Source: JBAYDV01 sp041672845 (lineage in GTDB: Bacteria; Bacteroidota; Bacteroidia; Bacteroidales; UBA932). From it: a DNA stretch of 64,000 nt. Location: positions 310,001 through 374,000 of the forward strand of contig JBAYYV010000001.1 of NCBI GenBank assembly GCA_041672845.1, in the 5' to 3' direction. Numbering within the stretch: position 1 is the first letter of the stretch; each line of letters begins with the position of its first letter. Below the pieces are notes generated by a model. That model was not told where the DNA came from. It made no database searches and saw only the letters and a list, made by a program, of their open reading frames with translations. Both the position numbers and the translations under genes were made by a program. Positions 26,158 through 33,950 of this stretch are shown one piece after another.

Positions 26158-27794
26158 TGATAGAATTTGAATACTGCCTGTCGGCCATGTCTTATTTGGA
26201 TGAAAAAGAAGTTAAAAAGTTAGCTGCTAAGAAGTTGCGAATTCCAGCTTCTGATGTATGTTTCAGATTAAAACGAAAATCCTTAGATGCGCGTTCTCGT
26301 GAAATAAAATATAGGTATCAAATTCAATCATGGTCTAAAGATGATATAGAATCTGAAAATCAATTTTCAAAAGCTACTTTAGATAAGAAGTATCTTGATT
26401 ATAAGGACGTTACTTATGCTAAACCTATTATTATAGTAGGTTGTGGTCCTAGTGGTTTATTTGCTGCTCTTAAAGCTATTCGCTTAGGTATTAAACCTAT
26501 ACTTTTAGAAAGAGGTAAGGATGTGCATGCTCGTAAGAAAGATATATCTGCTATTTCCCTAAAAGGATTAGTGAATGAAGATTCTAATTATTGTTTTGGC
26601 GAAGGTGGTGCAGGGACATTTTCTGATGGTAAATTGTTTACTAGATCTAATAAAAGGGGAGATCTGATGGAGATTCTTTATCAATTTGTGCATTTCGGGG
26701 CAGATCCTTCTATTTTAGTCGAAGCTCATCCTCATATAGGTACAGATAAATTATCAGTTATTATAGAGAATATACGATATTGTATAGAAGAACATGGTGG
26801 AGAGTATCATTTCAATACCTGTATGACATCATTGAAAAAAGTTTCTGGAAAAATAGCAGTTTCTTCTGGTTCTAAGATATCTGAAACAAGTATAGCCAAA
26901 TCTTCTAATAAAGTAACTACTTCTAATAAAGTGATTACTAATGATAAATGGATTGTAAATAATGAGTTCGAAGCTGAAAATGTTATTTTAGCTACTGGAC
27001 ATTCTGCTAAGGATGTCTATGAAATGTTAAATCAGATGGGTTGGGAACTTCAGCCTAAAGGATTTGCTTTAGGAGTACGTGTAGAACATCCTCAGTCTTT
27101 GATAAATGATATTCAATATCATAATAATTACCATCCATCTTTACCCGTGGCAGAATATTCTCTGGTGACTCAAATAGAAAATAGAGGTGTATTTTCTTTT
27201 TGTATGTGTCCGGGTGGTAATTTAGTTCCGGCTGCTACATCTCCTAAAGAGCTGGCACTTAATGGTATGTCTAATTCTTTACGTAATTCTAAATGGGCAA
27301 ATGCTGGAATAGTAGTTTCTATTGAACCTGAAGATATTCAAGTCACTGACGCCCTTTCAATGCTGAAATTCCAGCGTGATGTAGAAAAGAAAGCTTTTTC
27401 TGTAAGTAATTCTTTAGCAGCTCCTTCACAAAGAATGACTGATTTCGTAGAGGGTAAACTGTCGTCTATGCTTCCAGAATCTTCTTATGTTCCTGGTTTA
27501 GTATCTTCTGATTTAAATCAGGTTCTTCCAGATATAGTCGCCAGACGATTAAAAAAAGCATTTTTACAATTTAACCAGAAGAAAAAGGGATTTTATACTA
27601 ATGAGGCATTGCTTTTAGCATGCGAATCTAGAACTTCTTCTCCAGTGAGAATACCACGAGATAAAGTGACATTAGAACACATAAAACACCCCGGTATATA
27701 TCCCTGCGGAGAAGGTGCAGGTTATGCCGGGGGTATAGTTTCATCCGCCATAGACGGAATTAATTGTGTCTTAAAAATTTATTCAAAAAATTAG
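26157..27794 (+). CDS. FAD-dependent dehydrogenase of the COG2509 type
   Basis: This 545-residue flavoprotein has PIIIVGCGPSGLFAALKA near residue 97, the Rossmann FAD-binding loop, then CFGEGGAGTFSDGKLFTRS and a C-terminal GEGAGYAGGIVSSAIDG block. These are the marks of the uncharacterised FAD-dependent dehydrogenases found widely in Bacteroidota and Firmicutes. The redox partner is not known. Its start overlaps the tsaD stop by one base, and its stop overlaps the end of slyD on the other strand by four bases. Confidence 0.86.
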   Translation: MIEFEYCLSAMSYLDEKEVKKLAAKKLRIPASDVCFRLKRKSLDARSREIKYRYQIQSWSKDDIESENQFSKATLDKKYLDYKDVTYAKPIIIVGCGPSGLFAALKAIRLGIKPILLERGKDVHARKKDISAISLKGLVNEDSNYCFGEGGAGTFSDGKLFTRSNKRGDLMEILYQFVHFGADPSILVEAHPHIGTDKLSVIIENIRYCIEEHGGEYHFNTCMTSLKKVSGKIAVSSGSKISETSIAKSSNKVTTSNKVITNDKWIVNNEFEAENVILATGHSAKDVYEMLNQMGWELQPKGFALGVRVEHPQSLINDIQYHNNYHPSLPVAEYSLVTQIENRGVFSFCMCPGGNLVPAATSPKELALNGMSNSLRNSKWANAGIVVSIEPEDIQVTDALSMLKFQRDVEKKAFSVSNSLAAPSQRMTDFVEGKLSSMLPESSYVPGLVSSDLNQVLPDIVARRLKKAFLQFNQKKKGFYTNEALLLACESRTSSPVRIPRDKVTLEHIKHPGIYPCGEGAGYAGGIVSSAIDGINCVLKIYSKN

Positions 27795-28357
27795 CAACTG
27801 CCGCAGCCTTCACAGCATCCATCACATGAATGTCCTGCTTCTGCTTCTTGTTTAGCTATTGCATCTCTTTGTGCTTTAATTTCGCCATGTAGACCGTCGG
27901 CTAATTCAGTTTCATTAGCCTTACGTACTGAAATAATTTCACCTACGAAATGAAGATTTTTACCTGCCATTTGATGGTTAAAGTCTAATTTGACTGTAGA
28001 TTCTAAAATTTCTAATACTTTACCAGGCATAACTCCACCTTGATTATTCATCATAGGAATAACTTTACCTACGACTAGTAAGTCTTCACGTATTTTACCA
28101 TCTTGTTCAAAAATATTTTTAGGTAATTCTACGACAGCGTCAGAATTAATTTCGCCATATCCTTCAGCAGCTGTTAATTTGAAATCAAATTTATCACCAG
28201 CTTTTTTATCTTTAATATTTTCTTCAAATTTGGGTAAAAGGAATCCCATTCCAAAAATGAAATCAAGAGGTTTTTCTTTAGTTGTTTTATCTGCTACTTT
28301 ACCATCTACTGTTAGAGTGTAAAAAAGCTCTACTACTGTTTTTTCTGTAATTTCCAT
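27791..28357 (-). CDS. slyD: FKBP-type peptidyl-prolyl isomerase, SlyD-like
   Basis: This 188-residue protein catalyses cis-trans isomerisation at proline and acts as a folding chaperone. An FKBP core (LFYTLTVDGKVAD, FIFGMGFLLPKFEENI) is interrupted by the insert-in-flap domain characteristic of SlyD, including VMPGKVLEILESTVKLDFNH and GKNLHFVGEI. The C-terminus is HSCDGCCEGCGSC, a cysteine- and histidine-rich tail like the nickel-binding tail of SlyD. Metal binding is inferred from that tail. It is a separate unit downstream of tldE, with a short tandem repeat before it. Confidence 0.92.
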   Translation of the reverse strand: MEITEKTVVELFYTLTVDGKVADKTTKEKPLDFIFGMGFLLPKFEENIKDKKAGDKFDFKLTAAEGYGEINSDAVVELPKNIFEQDGKIREDLLVVGKVIPMMNNQGGVMPGKVLEILESTVKLDFNHQMAGKNLHFVGEIISVRKANETELADGLHGEIKAQRDAIAKQEAEAGHSCDGCCEGCGSC

Positions 28358-28413
28358 AAAATTTGTCTTGTATTAATTGTATAAATCGATGAATTATTAT
28401 CTGTTATTAAATG

Positions 28414-28450
28414 TTTATAAACATTTCTAACTATTTATAAACGTTTCTAA
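28414..28450. repeat. Two tandem copies of a 17-base element upstream of slyD
   Basis: TTTATAAACATTTCTAA and TTTATAAACGTTTCTAA are spaced 20 bases apart, start to start, with a single base different. They lie between the end of tldE and the start of slyD. They could be a regulator-binding site for slyD or simple low-complexity DNA. Confidence 0.5.
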
Positions 28451-28459
28451 TCATTTTTA

Positions 28460-29767
28460 TTAGCCTATACTGACGTTTTTAAATGCTAGACTAGGCATTC
28501 TCCAGAAGCTATTTGGTTTAAAATCTGTACCAATGTGTAAAATTTGTTGCCACAAAGATATTATATTCCCTGAAATATTAAGTTCTTTTATGGGATGAAT
28601 TATTTTCCCGTCTTCAAAATATTGACCTTCGATGCCATATGAAAAATCTCCAGTAGATGAATTAATATTTCCTCCATTAAAGCCAGAAATAAGAATTCCT
28701 TTACCTATATCTTTAATCATAGCATCAGAATTATTTTTCCCTAATGGTGAAATTTCTATAACAGAAGGGAAATCAATAGTTACCGGTATCCCTAATTTTT
28801 TAGCATAATAAGTATTAGTAAAATAGGTACTTACGATCCCGTTTGAAATAATATCTCTGTTTTTAGTGGGAATACCTTCACTATCGAAATATCTAGCACC
28901 TAAAGCAGCAGGAGTGTGAGGCCTATCTACTAAGTTAAATGTTTCTGGAAAAATCTTTTTACCTAAACTATCTATTAAAAATGAATCTCTCTGTTGGATC
29001 ATATTTGCAGACATTGCTGATATTAAGGGACTTATAAATTTGGAAGAGTTAAGATTATCTATTACTACAGAATATGTACCAGTGGGTATTTTCTTATGTC
29101 CTAACATTTTAAGACCATTTTCATACGCATCTTGCGATACTTTTATATTTAAAAGATCTTCAAAATTTATAACAGTTTCATTAGACCAGCCTTGAGGTTT
29201 AGATCCATCATTGTCTAAAAAAGTAGCTTCAGATGAAATAGAATAAAGGCTTCTATCTTGTAATCCTTCAAATCCATTAGAATCTAGCATGATAAGATGT
29301 TCTAAGGTATCAGAATAAGAATCTGCTGAAGTTATACATCTATTATTGTTAGAGTGGTTCTTGACGATTTTATTAAGAACTTCTTTTTTCTTTTCAATAT
29401 TAATATTAGAAAAGTTAACATCTATTAATTTTAAATCTTTATCCATTATAGAAGGCCTATAATACATATCGGGAGTAGGAAGTATTCTACAATCGTCTTT
29501 TGATATTATTTTAGTCGCTGCTACAGCTTTAGCTATAAAAGTATCTAATTCGGATTTTTTAAGCATATTGGTAGAATATTCTCCATATCTACCGTCGCTA
29601 TATATTTGAAAAATAAGTGAAGAAGAGGTGGCACTATGAATATTCTCAATATCTTTATTAAGTAAAGTGATAGAATTAGTAATACCTTCTCTATAAAGTA
29701 CTCTGATACTATCTGCACCATTCTCTTTGGCTTTTTTTAAAGCGTATTTTGCTAATGATTTATCCAT
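28460..29767 (-). CDS. tldE: TldE/PmbA-family metallopeptidase-like protein
   Basis: This 435-residue protein is the partner of TldD just upstream. TldD and TldE form a heterodimer that degrades unfolded peptides and trims modified peptides. It has the PmbA C-terminal layout, including GTYSVVIDNLNSSKFI and DRPHTPAALGARYFDSEGIP, and lacks the HExxxH zinc motif, as expected for TldE. Its start overlaps the end of tldD by eight bases, so translation is coupled. Length is normal. Confidence 0.9.
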   Translation of the reverse strand: MDKSLAKYALKKAKENGADSIRVLYREGITNSITLLNKDIENIHSATSSSLIFQIYSDGRYGEYSTNMLKKSELDTFIAKAVAATKIISKDDCRILPTPDMYYRPSIMDKDLKLIDVNFSNINIEKKKEVLNKIVKNHSNNNRCITSADSYSDTLEHLIMLDSNGFEGLQDRSLYSISSEATFLDNDGSKPQGWSNETVINFEDLLNIKVSQDAYENGLKMLGHKKIPTGTYSVVIDNLNSSKFISPLISAMSANMIQQRDSFLIDSLGKKIFPETFNLVDRPHTPAALGARYFDSEGIPTKNRDIISNGIVSTYFTNTYYAKKLGIPVTIDFPSVIEISPLGKNNSDAMIKDIGKGILISGFNGGNINSSTGDFSYGIEGQYFEDGKIIHPIKELNISGNIISLWQQILHIGTDFKPNSFWRMPSLAFKNVSIG

Positions 29768-31181
29768 TTACTCCTCCTACATTTAAACTTTTAATAAGAA
29801 TAGTAGGCATTCCTTGTGAAACAGCTACGGATTGGTCTTTGCCACAAGTCCATGTCCCATTATCTATTTTACTATTATTGGCGCAAGCCAAAACATCAGC
29901 TAAAGCCTTAGGCCCATTTCCTATTATATTAGTATCCTTAATAGGTTTGGTTAATTTCCCATTTTCTATCATATAACCAGTCTTAACGAAAAATGTAAAA
30001 TCGCCTGCACCTATTTGAACTTGTCCATTAGAGAAATTATCAACATATATGCCATAATCGACTGATTTGATAATATCTTCTTCAGAAGAATTCCCATTTT
30101 CCATGTAAGTAGCTCTCATCCTGGGGATTGGATAGTATCTAAAAGATTCTCTTCTTCCATTACCAGTAGGAGCAGTATTAAAATGTTTTGCACTAATCCT
30201 ATCATGAAGGAAAGAATTTAGTACACCATCTTTAACCATATATGTTTTCTGAGACAATACTCCTTCATCATCGAAGTTCATAGCGCCACGATTATGCATT
30301 AAAGTACCATCATCTACTATATTAATATCATCTCTACATATCTTCTGACCTAATTTGTCAGAGAAAATAGATGTTTTCTTTCTAATAAAATCTGCTTCGA
30401 AAGCATGACCGATAGCTTCGTGAAGGAATATTCCAGAACTACCTGCGGCCATAACTACTGGCATAGTACCAGCTTTTGGTTGAGAAGAAACGAAAAGCCT
30501 AGAGCAGCCTTTTATTAGTTCATCTTTCATTTCATCGAGTAATTCCTGAGTTATCATTTCATATTCCATTCGAAAACTTCGGGAAGTAATATATGATTCA
30601 CGTTTACTCCCTTTTTCCATAACACAAGATAAGATTACGGAAGTCAATGGAATTTCATCACAGAATGTTTCTCCTAACGAATTGTAAAACATTATTTTAG
30701 TGTTGGTAGTAGAAATTTTACCAGTTACTTTAGTAACCAATTCACTAGATTCTCTAATAGATTGATCTATATTTTCAAGAATTTTCTGCCTTTCGGCAAT
30801 ACCGTGATTTTTCCATCGATCAAGGATGGGGTAGTGATTTGTAAAGTGTTGGGTTTTGAAATTAGTTGGAATTTCTACGATAGAAGTATCTAAAGATGCT
30901 ATTTCAGCAGCATTGGCGGCAGCTGTAATAAGGGTTTTAATATCTGTAGTCTCAGCAAAAGCAAAACCAGTTTTTTCTTTAGACAGCACACGAATTCCTG
31001 TTCCAAAATCTATATCGGAATTACAGTTATTTACTTTGGTATCTCTTAGAAGTAATGTATCGGAGGTGGAATATTCAAAATATAAATCACAATAATCACC
31101 TCCTTTAGATAGTCCTTTAGAAAGGACTTTATTGATTGAGCTTTGATCTATATTGAAAAAATCATTATAGTCTACAGTCAT
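29760..31181 (-). CDS. tldD: TldD-family zinc metallopeptidase
   Basis: This 473-residue protein is the catalytic subunit of the TldD/TldE protease. GSSGIFLHEAIGHAFEADF near residue 240 carries the HExxxH zinc motif. YMVKDGVLNSFLHDR and the C-terminal IGAGDFTF and TKPIKDTNIIGNG blocks also match the family. It is followed by tldE with an eight-base overlap. The small gene upstream ends seven bases before its start, so the zeta-like unit and tldDE are likely on one transcript. Confidence 0.93.
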   Translation of the reverse strand: MTVDYNDFFNIDQSSINKVLSKGLSKGGDYCDLYFEYSTSDTLLLRDTKVNNCNSDIDFGTGIRVLSKEKTGFAFAETTDIKTLITAAANAAEIASLDTSIVEIPTNFKTQHFTNHYPILDRWKNHGIAERQKILENIDQSIRESSELVTKVTGKISTTNTKIMFYNSLGETFCDEIPLTSVILSCVMEKGSKRESYITSRSFRMEYEMITQELLDEMKDELIKGCSRLFVSSQPKAGTMPVVMAAGSSGIFLHEAIGHAFEADFIRKKTSIFSDKLGQKICRDDINIVDDGTLMHNRGAMNFDDEGVLSQKTYMVKDGVLNSFLHDRISAKHFNTAPTGNGRRESFRYYPIPRMRATYMENGNSSEEDIIKSVDYGIYVDNFSNGQVQIGAGDFTFFVKTGYMIENGKLTKPIKDTNIIGNGPKALADVLACANNSKIDNGTWTCGKDQSVAVSQGMPTILIKSLNVGGVNG

Positions 31182-31188
31182 TGATTTA

Positions 31189-31344
31189 TTATATTTCTGT
31201 AGCTTTTACCTTCCTCATTTGTCCCTTATCGGAAAAAACAAGTTCAGCATTAGCCTTTTTTTTCTCCTGAATCATTTTCTGAAAAGAAAGGTTAAGTCCG
31301 TTTAGGATATTATCCCTCAGTTCTCGTGTTTCTAATTCGTTCAT
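31189..31344 (-). CDS. Small 51-residue protein, candidate partner of the zeta-like gene
   Basis: The frame from the ATG at 31344 encodes MNELETRELRDNILNGLNLS and ends in KGQMRKVKATEI. It is charged and probably helical, with FQKMIQEKKKANAELVFSD in the middle. It begins inside the 3' end of the zeta-like gene in another frame (35-base overlap) and stops seven bases before tldD. The tight overlap suggests coupled expression, as in toxin-antitoxin pairs. Being downstream of the toxin would be an unusual order, and I do not recognise the family. Confidence 0.65.
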   Translation of the reverse strand: MNELETRELRDNILNGLNLSFQKMIQEKKKANAELVFSDKGQMRKVKATEI

Positions 31345-31912
31345 AATTCACTAATTGATTAAATAATGTTTTGTTATGTATCTTAGTGGTGATTTTTTTA
31401 CCACCCTCACAAATTATTTCTGGACTTTTGGAATTATCTATAATCATCCAATATTCACAAAGTTCTATATAGATCGAAAATAGATAATGAATACTTAAAT
31501 CGTATCTTCTTCTTATTTTTTCCTCGGTAACATTATGTCCTCCAGAAGTAACTCTTAATTTTACTCTTTCTACAGCTAGCGAAGGCATATTTAGCCAAAA
31601 ATATAATAAAGTAACTTTATAACCATATTTCTGAGCCTTCTTAATCAAATTTGCATAAGTTCTAGTCGCTAACGTAGTTTCTACTGCAAAATCTTTGCCA
31701 CTGTCAAGTAAAAGCTGAACTCTTTCAAGCATAATTTTACCAGCTTGAATAGAAACTTTATCAGGTTCAAATGGAGAAATTCCTTTGGCTATTTCATCAG
31801 CATTCAAAAATTCTTGACAATTAAGCATCTCTGGCAATATAGTATATGAGGCGGTAGTTTTACCAGCACCGTTACATCCAGAAATGACAAATAATTTAGG
31901 CATATTTTTCAT
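31310..31912 (-). CDS. Zeta-toxin-like P-loop kinase
   Basis: This 200-residue protein has the P-loop SGCNGAGKTTAS at residues 12-23, LNADEIAKGISPFEPD with the acidic residue expected of zeta-type kinases, FAVETTLATRT, and GHNVTEEKIRRRYDLSI. Zeta toxins phosphorylate UDP-N-acetylglucosamine and block wall synthesis. Many Bacteroidota carry such single-domain homologues whose toxicity is untested. It overlaps the small gene downstream by 35 bases and has its own -7 box just upstream. Confidence 0.82.
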   Translation of the reverse strand: MKNMPKLFVISGCNGAGKTTASYTILPEMLNCQEFLNADEIAKGISPFEPDKVSIQAGKIMLERVQLLLDSGKDFAVETTLATRTYANLIKKAQKYGYKVTLLYFWLNMPSLAVERVKLRVTSGGHNVTEEKIRRRYDLSIHYLFSIYIELCEYWMIIDNSKSPEIICEGGKKITTKIHNKTLFNQLVNYERIRNTRTEG

Positions 31913-31923
31913 ATTGCTTATTG

Positions 31924-31931
31924 CAAATATA
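31924..31931 (-). promoter_or_regulatory. Promoter -7 box for the zeta-like gene
   Basis: The minus strand reads TATATTTG, ending eleven bases before the ATG at 31912. The leader would be about five bases. Confidence 0.5.
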
Positions 31932-32010
31932 ATATTTTTTCATTCAAATAAGCCAATATGCCATTCTATTTATTAATAGTTTATTTATTATCTCTGCTAG
32001 TGACATTTTA

Positions 32011-32745
32011 TTATGTTTGCAAGTGATTTTTTGAATTGACTGCTCCTACAGTAAATAATCCAAAATCTCCCAATATTGGATCTTTAGGAAATATTAATTT
32101 TAGTAGAGTAGTGATTTCTGTGGCTGTCTTTAGTGAAACATTTTTACGAGATGTCATTTCTAATGAAAGAGCAGATCTATGAACATGCACATCTAGTGGA
32201 ATAATCAAATCAATCGGATTAATATTTTTCCATATACCCAAGTCTACTATACCATCATTTCTTACAAACCATCTTCTCATAAGATGAATCTTTTTATTAG
32301 CAGCAGAAGGAGAAGGCTTTTGACCATAAATCTCAGTTCTAATTTCTGAAGTCGAAAGTCTTTCTATGGAATCATATTTTAAATAATATCTTTTCAAGTT
32401 TTCGCAAACTCTAGTAAAATCGGACCACATAATGGTACGATGCAGTGAAATCTTATCATTATTACTATTAATATCAGGATTAAAGTGAGTCATAACATAA
32501 TCATATGGTTTCCATGACATTTCATCCATAGCTTTTTTAGCATCCCTTACTATCATATTTCTTTTTCCCCAAGCCAGATATGTAGCTATAACTCCAGATA
32601 TTTCAACATCTTTCAAATTTGCTTTCTTATTCTTATAAAGTTCAGCAAAATGTTTAGGAAAAATTATCGGATCTTCTTGAAAATACTTATCGTTATTATA
32701 GTATTTAGATAATCTCCTTATTATATTTATATTTTCGTCAGTCAT
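32011..32745 (-). CDS. TIGR02757-family protein of unknown function
   Basis: This 244-residue protein matches the TIGR02757 family of Bacteroidota and a few other groups. It has FPKHFAELYKNKKANLKDVE, ATYLAWGKRNMIVRDAKKAM, HLMRRWFVRNDGIVDLGIWK and IIPLDVHVHRSALSL. The layout with paired histidines and DVHVHR recalls helix-hairpin-helix DNA glycosylases, but no activity is established. It stands alone with its own promoter, divergent from the YitT-like gene. Confidence 0.8.
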   Translation of the reverse strand: MTDENINIIRRLSKYYNNDKYFQEDPIIFPKHFAELYKNKKANLKDVEISGVIATYLAWGKRNMIVRDAKKAMDEMSWKPYDYVMTHFNPDINSNNDKISLHRTIMWSDFTRVCENLKRYYLKYDSIERLSTSEIRTEIYGQKPSPSAANKKIHLMRRWFVRNDGIVDLGIWKNINPIDLIIPLDVHVHRSALSLEMTSRKNVSLKTATEITTLLKLIFPKDPILGDFGLFTVGAVNSKNHLQT

Positions 32746-32782
32746 TTAAAATTTCATCAATATTAGTTATAATTACATCTTA

Positions 32783-32790
32783 CAAAATTA
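32783..32790 (-). promoter_or_regulatory. Promoter -7 box for the TIGR02757 gene
   Basis: The minus strand reads TAATTTTG, matching TAnnTTTG, 37 bases before the ATG at 32745. Confidence 0.45.
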
Positions 32791-32821
32791 GATAAATTAT
32801 CATGCTAATCAAGTAGAAATT

Positions 32822-32851
32822 TTGGAATTATGGTTTAAAAATTTACTTTTG
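32822..32851 (+). promoter_or_regulatory. Promoter for the YitT-like gene
   Basis: TTG at 32822 (in TTTGG) and TACTTTTG at 32844-32851 lie 19 bases apart, a close match to the Bacteroidota -33/-7 arrangement. The ATG at 32900 follows after 48 bases. Confidence 0.65.
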
Positions 32852-32899
32852 TGCTCGAATTCAGATTCTAAGATTATATAATTATATAATAAATTCAAT

Positions 32900-33814
32900 A
32901 TGAGATATTTTACTAAAGATAAGTTATTTACTAAGGATTTCTTCATTACGTATGCATGGTTAATCGCTGGGTGTTTTACTTTTGCGGGAGGTGCTGTGTT
33001 ATTTGCTGAACCTTATGGTTTTGCTCCAGGTGGTACTTATGGCCTATCTATGGTTTTTCATCATCTTTGGGGTTGGAGAACTGAGTTGTCAGCTTTTTGT
33101 ATGGATGTGCCTTTATTATTAATAGGTATATATTTCTTAGGTTCGAAATTTGGTGTAAAAACTGTAATTAGTATTTTTCTTATACCTGCTTTCATGTGGT
33201 TAATTCATGCTACTTGGGGGTATGATGCTTTAGTAGAACCTGGTATTTATGATATGAATGAACTTCATGAACCATTGTTATCTGCTATCTTCGGAGGTAT
33301 TGTTTATGGTTTGGGTATTGGTATGATATTTAAATCTCGTGCTACTTCTGGTGGCTCTGATATTATTTCTATGATTATAAATAAATATACTCATATTTCT
33401 TTAGGTACTTTAGTTATTATAGTAGATTGTACTATTACATTATCTACAGTCATAGCTTTCGGAGACTGGAAACTTCCTATGTATTCATGGATTATAATTT
33501 TTATAGAAGGTAAGGTGATTGATTTCGTCTTAGATGGTGCTAAGGGTAATAAGACTATGATGATAGTTACTAAAAATATACCGGCTGTAAAAGATGTAAT
33601 TATTAATGAGGTGGGTAGAGGTGCTACTCTAATACCTGCTGTAGGTATGTATAATGGTAATAAAAGAGATATTTTATATACTATATTATCTAGAAGAGAG
33701 GCTGTGATGTTACGTCATAGGGTAGCTGAAATAGACGAGGAAGCTTTTATAAATGTAATAGATTCATCAGAAATTTTGGGTCGTGGATTTAAATCTATAA
33801 AACTAGAAGATTAA
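32900..33814 (+). CDS. YitT-family membrane protein
   Basis: This 304-residue protein has five or six membrane segments in its first 200 residues (for example YAWLIAGCFTFAGGAVLFAE and GIVYGLGIGMIFKSRATSGG) followed by a soluble DUF2179 domain with MMIVTKNIPAVKDVIINEVG and GMYNGNKRDILYTILSRRE. The TSGGSDIIS loop is typical of YitT proteins. The transported substrate is unknown. It is a single gene between its own promoter and the rpsA promoter. Confidence 0.88.
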   Translation: MRYFTKDKLFTKDFFITYAWLIAGCFTFAGGAVLFAEPYGFAPGGTYGLSMVFHHLWGWRTELSAFCMDVPLLLIGIYFLGSKFGVKTVISIFLIPAFMWLIHATWGYDALVEPGIYDMNELHEPLLSAIFGGIVYGLGIGMIFKSRATSGGSDIISMIINKYTHISLGTLVIIVDCTITLSTVIAFGDWKLPMYSWIIIFIEGKVIDFVLDGAKGNKTMMIVTKNIPAVKDVIINEVGRGATLIPAVGMYNGNKRDILYTILSRREAVMLRHRVAEIDEEAFINVIDSSEILGRGFKSIKLED

Positions 33815-33849
33815 ACTTTGTAAAATATTTTAAATATAAAGGAAAGTAT

Positions 33850-33881
33850 TTTGGAATTTAAGTATTTAGTATTTACTTTTG
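33850..33881 (+). promoter_or_regulatory. Promoter for rpsA
   Basis: TTTG at 33850-33853 and TACTTTTG at 33874-33881 are separated by 20 bases, the best promoter match in the window. The leader to the ATG at 33951 is about 60 bases. Confidence 0.7.
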
Positions 33882-33887
33882 CAAACC

Positions 33888-33906
33888 TTTCCGTGTTATG
33901 CGGAAA
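33888..33906 (+). promoter_or_regulatory. Hairpin at the start of the rpsA leader
   Basis: TTTCCG and CGGAAA form a six-base-pair stem with a seven-base loop, right at the expected transcript start. It may stabilise the message or take part in feedback control by S1; the function is inferred. Confidence 0.45.
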
Positions 33907-33950
33907 TTATAAATATAGTCTAATTACTTAATGTTTAACAGTTTATTAAA

